Program-made: the position numbers and the translations under genes
Notes under the pieces: generated by a model
What the model was told of the DNA's origin: nothing
Database searches by the model: none
What the model saw: only the letters and a program-made list of their open reading frames with translations
Assembly (NCBI GenBank): GCA_900550035.1
Contig: URQS01000080.1
Coordinates: forward strand, 1 to 12,014
DNA length: 12,014 nt
Reading direction: 5' to 3'
Source of the DNA: an uncultured Prevotella sp.
GTDB taxonomy: Bacteria; Bacteroidota; Bacteroidia; Bacteroidales; Bacteroidaceae
Part shown: piece by piece, positions 9,171 to 12,014 of the stretch
How positions within the stretch are numbered: position 1 is the first letter of the stretch
Layout: each line of letters opens with the position of its first letter

Positions 9171-9202
9171 CAAATTTAAAGAAATTAATCATATCAGCCA
9201 AA
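9171..9202 (-). promoter_or_regulatory. Near-consensus Bacteroidetes promoter of the 993-residue receptor gene
   Basis: On the minus strand TTTG (9202-9199) is followed after exactly 20 bp by TAAATTTG (9178-9171), matching both the -33 and -7 consensus elements. The start of transcription would be near 9165, giving a leader of about 20 nt to the ATG at 9144. This rules out the upstream ATG at 9243 for transcripts from this promoter. The -33 element overlaps one arm of an inverted repeat. Confidence 0.7.
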
Positions 9203-9260
9203 TCATTTTTAAGTTTTTTAAAAACTACGATTTTAAAGTCCATAAAATCGTCATGATTTG
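9199..9260. repeat. Cluster of palindromes in the divergent intergenic region (possible operator)
   Basis: Three perfect inverted repeats are packed into 62 bp. AGTTTTT/AAAAACT has arms at 9212-9218 and 9220-9226 with one central base. ACGATTTTA/TAAAATCGT has arms at 9227-9235 and 9243-9251 with a 7-nt spacer. CAAATCAT (9199-9206) and ATGATTTG (9253-9260) enclose both. The first arm of the outer pair overlaps the -33 box of the leftward promoter. A regulator binding here could control one or both divergent receptor genes. The centres of the repeats do not coincide, so they are probably separate sites rather than one cruciform. Confidence 0.4.
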
Positions 9261-9334
9261 CCCGTTAAGATATAAAAAATAGACTATTTTACAAAAATAA
9301 CTATAGTAAAAGATTAAAGTAATGTTTTTTTTTA

Positions 9335-9342
9335 TATATTTG
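9335..9342 (+). promoter_or_regulatory. Predicted -7 promoter element of the 799-residue receptor gene
   Basis: TATATTTG matches the TAnnTTTG consensus exactly and sits 89 bp before the ATG at 9432, implying a leader of roughly 80 nt. No TTG-type -33 element is found at the expected distance (9311-9314 is AGAT), so expression may need an activator. A run of nine T (9325-9333) directly precedes the element, within the spacer. Confidence 0.5.
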
Positions 9343-9431
9343 CAAAAGAATACTGACAACAATTCTTAAACATTAAACTATTTACCTCGGCAGTTTTTAA
9401 TAAAATATTGAATCAAATACCATAATAGCTT

Positions 9432-11831
9432 ATGAGAAAACCTACACTTTTATATTTGCTTTGCATTTCATGCACATTACACTTAATGGGTAAATCAAAC
9501 ATTCATAAATGTACAGGAAATATATATACTATTGAATCGAACTGTCGGCACATCAACAGTGACAGTATTGCTGCCACGTACAATGGTGTGGTCGTTGACA
9601 ACAATAACAATCCCATCGACTTTGTGAATATAGCCTTGCTAAACCCTAAGGATTCATCATTCGTGGCAGGTGCGATGACCGACCTTAATGGGGTATTTGC
9701 CATTCCATGCAACATGAAAAATGCAATCATAAAAGCAAGCCGACTTGGCTACAATACTGTATACAAAACATACGCAGCAGGAAACGTAGGCTCAATAATG
9801 CTAAAAGAATCTGTCACCTCATTGCAGGGAGTAACAGTGAAAGGACAACGCAAGATATTTTCAATGAACGACGGCGGACTCATTGCGCAAGTGAAGGGAA
9901 CGGCTTTGGGTGAGGCAGGAACAGCCAACGACGTAATTACAAAAATACCAAGTGTATACGCTGATAACGGGAAATACAACGTATATGGCAAAGGCGAAGC
10001 ACTGATATTCGTCAACGGCAAAAGACTTATTGACTACGAAGAACTCAGCAGGCTCAGCTCCAAGGATATTTCGTCAATTGTACTCGACAATAACCCTGGA
10101 GCAGGATATGATGCAACTGTGAAAGCGGTAATACACATAAAAACTGTAAAGAAAGTAGGCGACGGTCTTAGTGGCAACGTATCGGCAATGTACCAACAAG
10201 GACATTATGCATCAACTACCGACGGTGTGAATATAAACTGGCGAAAAGGCGGACTCGACATATTCGGCTCGCTCTTCTACTCTTTCACGCAAACCTATCA
10301 GAAACAGTCGGACACTCAAGAGATATGGAAGAACGGTGACACATGGAACATGCAAAATGAAATAAAGATACTTGGCAAAAACACCGCTTCAATAAGCCCA
10401 AAACTTGGAATAAACTACTCTTTCAACGACAAGCATACAGTAGGCATATCATATAGCCTGACGCATTCACCTAACAACAAGATCAACATCATACAGTCGC
10501 AAGATGTAAAACAGAACGGTCAATCTCTGCAAACAATACTCTACGACGACGATACACGACGGAAGAACAAGCCCACTCACCTTAATAATATATATTATAG
10601 AGGTAAGATAGGTAAATGGGACATCGCGTTCGACAACGACATTATTGCAAGTCATACCAAAAGTATACAGAATATAAAGCAGGAAAGCGAAAAGTCGGGC
10701 AAGCAGAATGTGAACAACACAAATAACGAAGACAATAAAATGGTAGCTTCAAAGTTGGTGGTTTCACATCCTATAGGCAAGGGCAAAATGGATGTAGGCG
10801 GTGAGTTTATCTACACCGACAGACAACAGACGTACGTCAACGAGCAAAACATTATTGCATCGACCGACGACCATATAGAAGAAAGCAAATATGCCGGCTT
10901 CATCTCTTACTCTACACCATTGGGAAAGACACAAATCAGAGCAGGAATGAGATATGAGCATACCGTGTCCGACTATTATGAGAAAGATGTGTGGGTGGCT
11001 GGTCAAAGCCGCAGCTACGACAAGCTGTTTCCTAACGCATCTATATCATTTCCTATAGGCAAGAGCAACATCAACGTCGGCTATACGATGAAGACACGTC
11101 GTCCTTCGTACCGCGAGCTCAGCAGCAACATGCAATACGACGATGCTTTTACTTACGAAGGCGGCAATCCGCTGTTGCGTCCGGAAATGATTCACGACAT
11201 CACCATGTCTGCATCCTATCGCTGGATATACATGAATGTCAGCTTCCAACATGTCACCGATGCTATAACAAGCACCATCGAAATGCTCCCTGAGGCAGAA
11301 ACTCCGATTAACGTGATGTCAAACATAAACCGTTCAAGTCTCAACAAATATTCGGCTACGCTCTCGCTTACGCCACGTATCGGCATCTGGTCGCCACGAC
11401 TTGCTATGTCTCTGATGGGACAGAATCTGAAGATTCCATATCAGGGTGGCACTAAGAAACTGAACAACCCATTGCTATTTGCCAGCTTGCACAATACAGT
11501 GTCACTTCCAAGCAATTATCTGTTGTCTGCTGATGTAATAACCCACACATACGGCAATAGCAATATCGTTATGATGAAACCCAGTTGGCAGATAAACATA
11601 GGCATGGTAAAAAACATCAAGTTATGGACCATTCAGCTACAAGGCATGGATATATTCCGCACAGCCCGCAACTCATTCTTAATTTACGGCACAAGCCTTC
11701 GCTACAACAAATGGAACTACAGCGATTCACAAGCTGTGAAACTGACCATCAGCTACAGATTCAATCCAACAAACAGCAAATACAAAGGAACTGGAGCTGG
11801 TAATGACGAAAAGAGTCGTCTGAGCTTATAA
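9432..11831 (+). CDS. Outer-membrane beta-barrel family protein (TonB-receptor-like)
   Basis: A 799-residue outer-membrane barrel divergent from the 993-residue one. The N-terminus is a hydrophobic signal sequence (MRKPTLLYLLCISCTLHLMG), followed by an unassigned Cys-containing linker to about residue 48. A carboxypeptidase-regulatory-like beta-sandwich spans about 50-125 (YNGVVVDNNNNPIDFVNIAL, DLNGVF, LGYNTVY), then LQGVTVKGQRK at about 131-141. The plug-like region at about 145-240 carries ANDVITKIPSV, ALIFVNGKRL and LSSKDISSIVLDNNPGAGYD. The rest is a barrel of about 550 residues with NKHTVGISYSL-like strands; it ends TISYRFNPTNSKYKGTG, where YRF may be the last strand, followed by a short polar tail. 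The layout fits the outer-membrane beta-barrel family 3 proteins of Bacteroidetes, which resemble TonB receptors but are shorter than SusC. The ligand is unknown. It appears to be a single-gene transcript with its own promoter and terminator. Confidence 0.85.
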   Translation: MRKPTLLYLLCISCTLHLMGKSNIHKCTGNIYTIESNCRHINSDSIAATYNGVVVDNNNNPIDFVNIALLNPKDSSFVAGAMTDLNGVFAIPCNMKNAIIKASRLGYNTVYKTYAAGNVGSIMLKESVTSLQGVTVKGQRKIFSMNDGGLIAQVKGTALGEAGTANDVITKIPSVYADNGKYNVYGKGEALIFVNGKRLIDYEELSRLSSKDISSIVLDNNPGAGYDATVKAVIHIKTVKKVGDGLSGNVSAMYQQGHYASTTDGVNINWRKGGLDIFGSLFYSFTQTYQKQSDTQEIWKNGDTWNMQNEIKILGKNTASISPKLGINYSFNDKHTVGISYSLTHSPNNKINIIQSQDVKQNGQSLQTILYDDDTRRKNKPTHLNNIYYRGKIGKWDIAFDNDIIASHTKSIQNIKQESEKSGKQNVNNTNNEDNKMVASKLVVSHPIGKGKMDVGGEFIYTDRQQTYVNEQNIIASTDDHIEESKYAGFISYSTPLGKTQIRAGMRYEHTVSDYYEKDVWVAGQSRSYDKLFPNASISFPIGKSNINVGYTMKTRRPSYRELSSNMQYDDAFTYEGGNPLLRPEMIHDITMSASYRWIYMNVSFQHVTDAITSTIEMLPEAETPINVMSNINRSSLNKYSATLSLTPRIGIWSPRLAMSLMGQNLKIPYQGGTKKLNNPLLFASLHNTVSLPSNYLLSADVITHTYGNSNIVMMKPSWQINIGMVKNIKLWTIQLQGMDIFRTARNSFLIYGTSLRYNKWNYSDSQAVKLTISYRFNPTNSKYKGTGAGNDEKSRLSL

Positions 11832-11870
11832 ACAACTAATACGGGCTGAATGCCAAAGCACGACATCCCG

Positions 11871-11930
11871 AAGGGGCAGATGCACTTATTATCAATGCTT
11901 CTGCCCCTTACTGTTTGCATCTCCTTTTTT
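11871..11930 (+). terminator. Terminator of the 799-residue receptor gene
   Basis: AAGGGGCAGA (11871-11880) is the exact reverse complement of TCTGCCCCTT (11900-11909). The stem continues after a T-T mismatch with GCA/TGC, leaving an 11-nt loop. It begins 40 nt after the stop codon. A run of seven T follows at 11924-11930, about 14 nt beyond the stem, further than in a textbook intrinsic terminator, but the stem is strong. Confidence 0.7.
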
Positions 11931-11972
11931 ATTTAACGACAAGGAGCTTGATTATTTTGTATTTAACGACAA
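11930..11972. repeat. 13-bp direct repeat with 30-bp period in the right intergenic end
   Basis: TATTTAACGACAA occurs exactly at 11930-11942 and at 11960-11972. Related GTGACAA and TCGACAA units follow near 11976 and 11985. A 30-bp period is close to three helical turns, as expected of a regulator bound on one face of the DNA upstream of a gene beyond the window, but chance or a degraded repeat array is also possible. No gene is seen from 11832 to the end. Confidence 0.5.
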
Positions 11973-12014
11973 TAGTGACAATGGTCGACAATATTATTAA
12001 TGATAATCATGGGA

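Noticed and set aside
9241..9243. ATG at 9243 as the start of the large receptor
   Set aside because: A near-consensus promoter lies downstream of it, and the added 33 residues form no signal peptide.
9199..9260. Invertible promoter segment flanked by CAAATCAT/ATGATTTG
   Set aside because: The arms are only 8 bp, the enclosed segment lacks a -7 element, and no recombinase gene is present; an operator is more likely.
1..12014. CRISPR arrays, tRNA or rRNA genes, complete mobile elements
   Set aside because: No regularly spaced repeat series, no tRNA-like cloverleaf or rRNA sequence and no transposase or integrase reading frame was seen on either strand.

Overview
The window looks like a chromosomal piece of a Bacteroidales bacterium (Bacteroides/Prevotella-type). 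The evidence is a SusC/SusD pair, lipoproteins with Bacteroidetes-style signal sequences, outer-membrane TonB-type barrels with carboxypeptidase-regulatory-like N-terminal domains, no Shine-Dalgarno sequences, and promoters of the Bacteroidetes type (TTTG, about 20 bp, TAnnTTTG). The genus cannot be fixed from the sequence alone.

Layout: positions 1-256 are non-coding and hold a probable terminator for the leftward operon. Reading leftward (minus strand) from about 6010 is a three-gene operon: a small fibronectin-III-like surface lipoprotein (5916-5521), a SusC-like TonB-dependent receptor (5482-2098) and a SusD-like surface lipoprotein (2059-257). A strong hairpin terminator (6101-6139) separates this operon from an upstream leftward gene, a 993-residue outer-membrane beta-barrel receptor (9144-6163). 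A 287-bp intergenic region with promoters and palindromes separates that gene from a divergent, rightward 799-residue outer-membrane beta-barrel receptor (9432-11831), which ends at another strong terminator. The last ~80 bases are non-coding and carry a 13-bp direct repeat.

The standout feature is a run of nine G (nine C in the coding sense) at 5366-5374, just after the SusC signal peptide. With nine C the signal peptide is out of frame with the 1065-codon body of the receptor, and translation stops about a dozen codons later. Eight or eleven C would give an intact receptor of about 1127 residues. This is either a phase-variable (contingency) tract switching nutrient uptake, a fresh null mutation, or a homopolymer sequencing error. 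The rest of the gene and its SusD partner are intact, which argues against old decay.

Functionally, SusC and SusD would form a lidded importer for an oligosaccharide or peptide, with the Fn3 lipoprotein as a likely surface-binding accessory. No glycoside hydrolase, protease, sensor or sigma/anti-sigma regulator lies in the window, so the substrate cannot be named. The two divergent barrels belong to the non-SusC TonB-receptor-like family and have no partner lipoprotein here.
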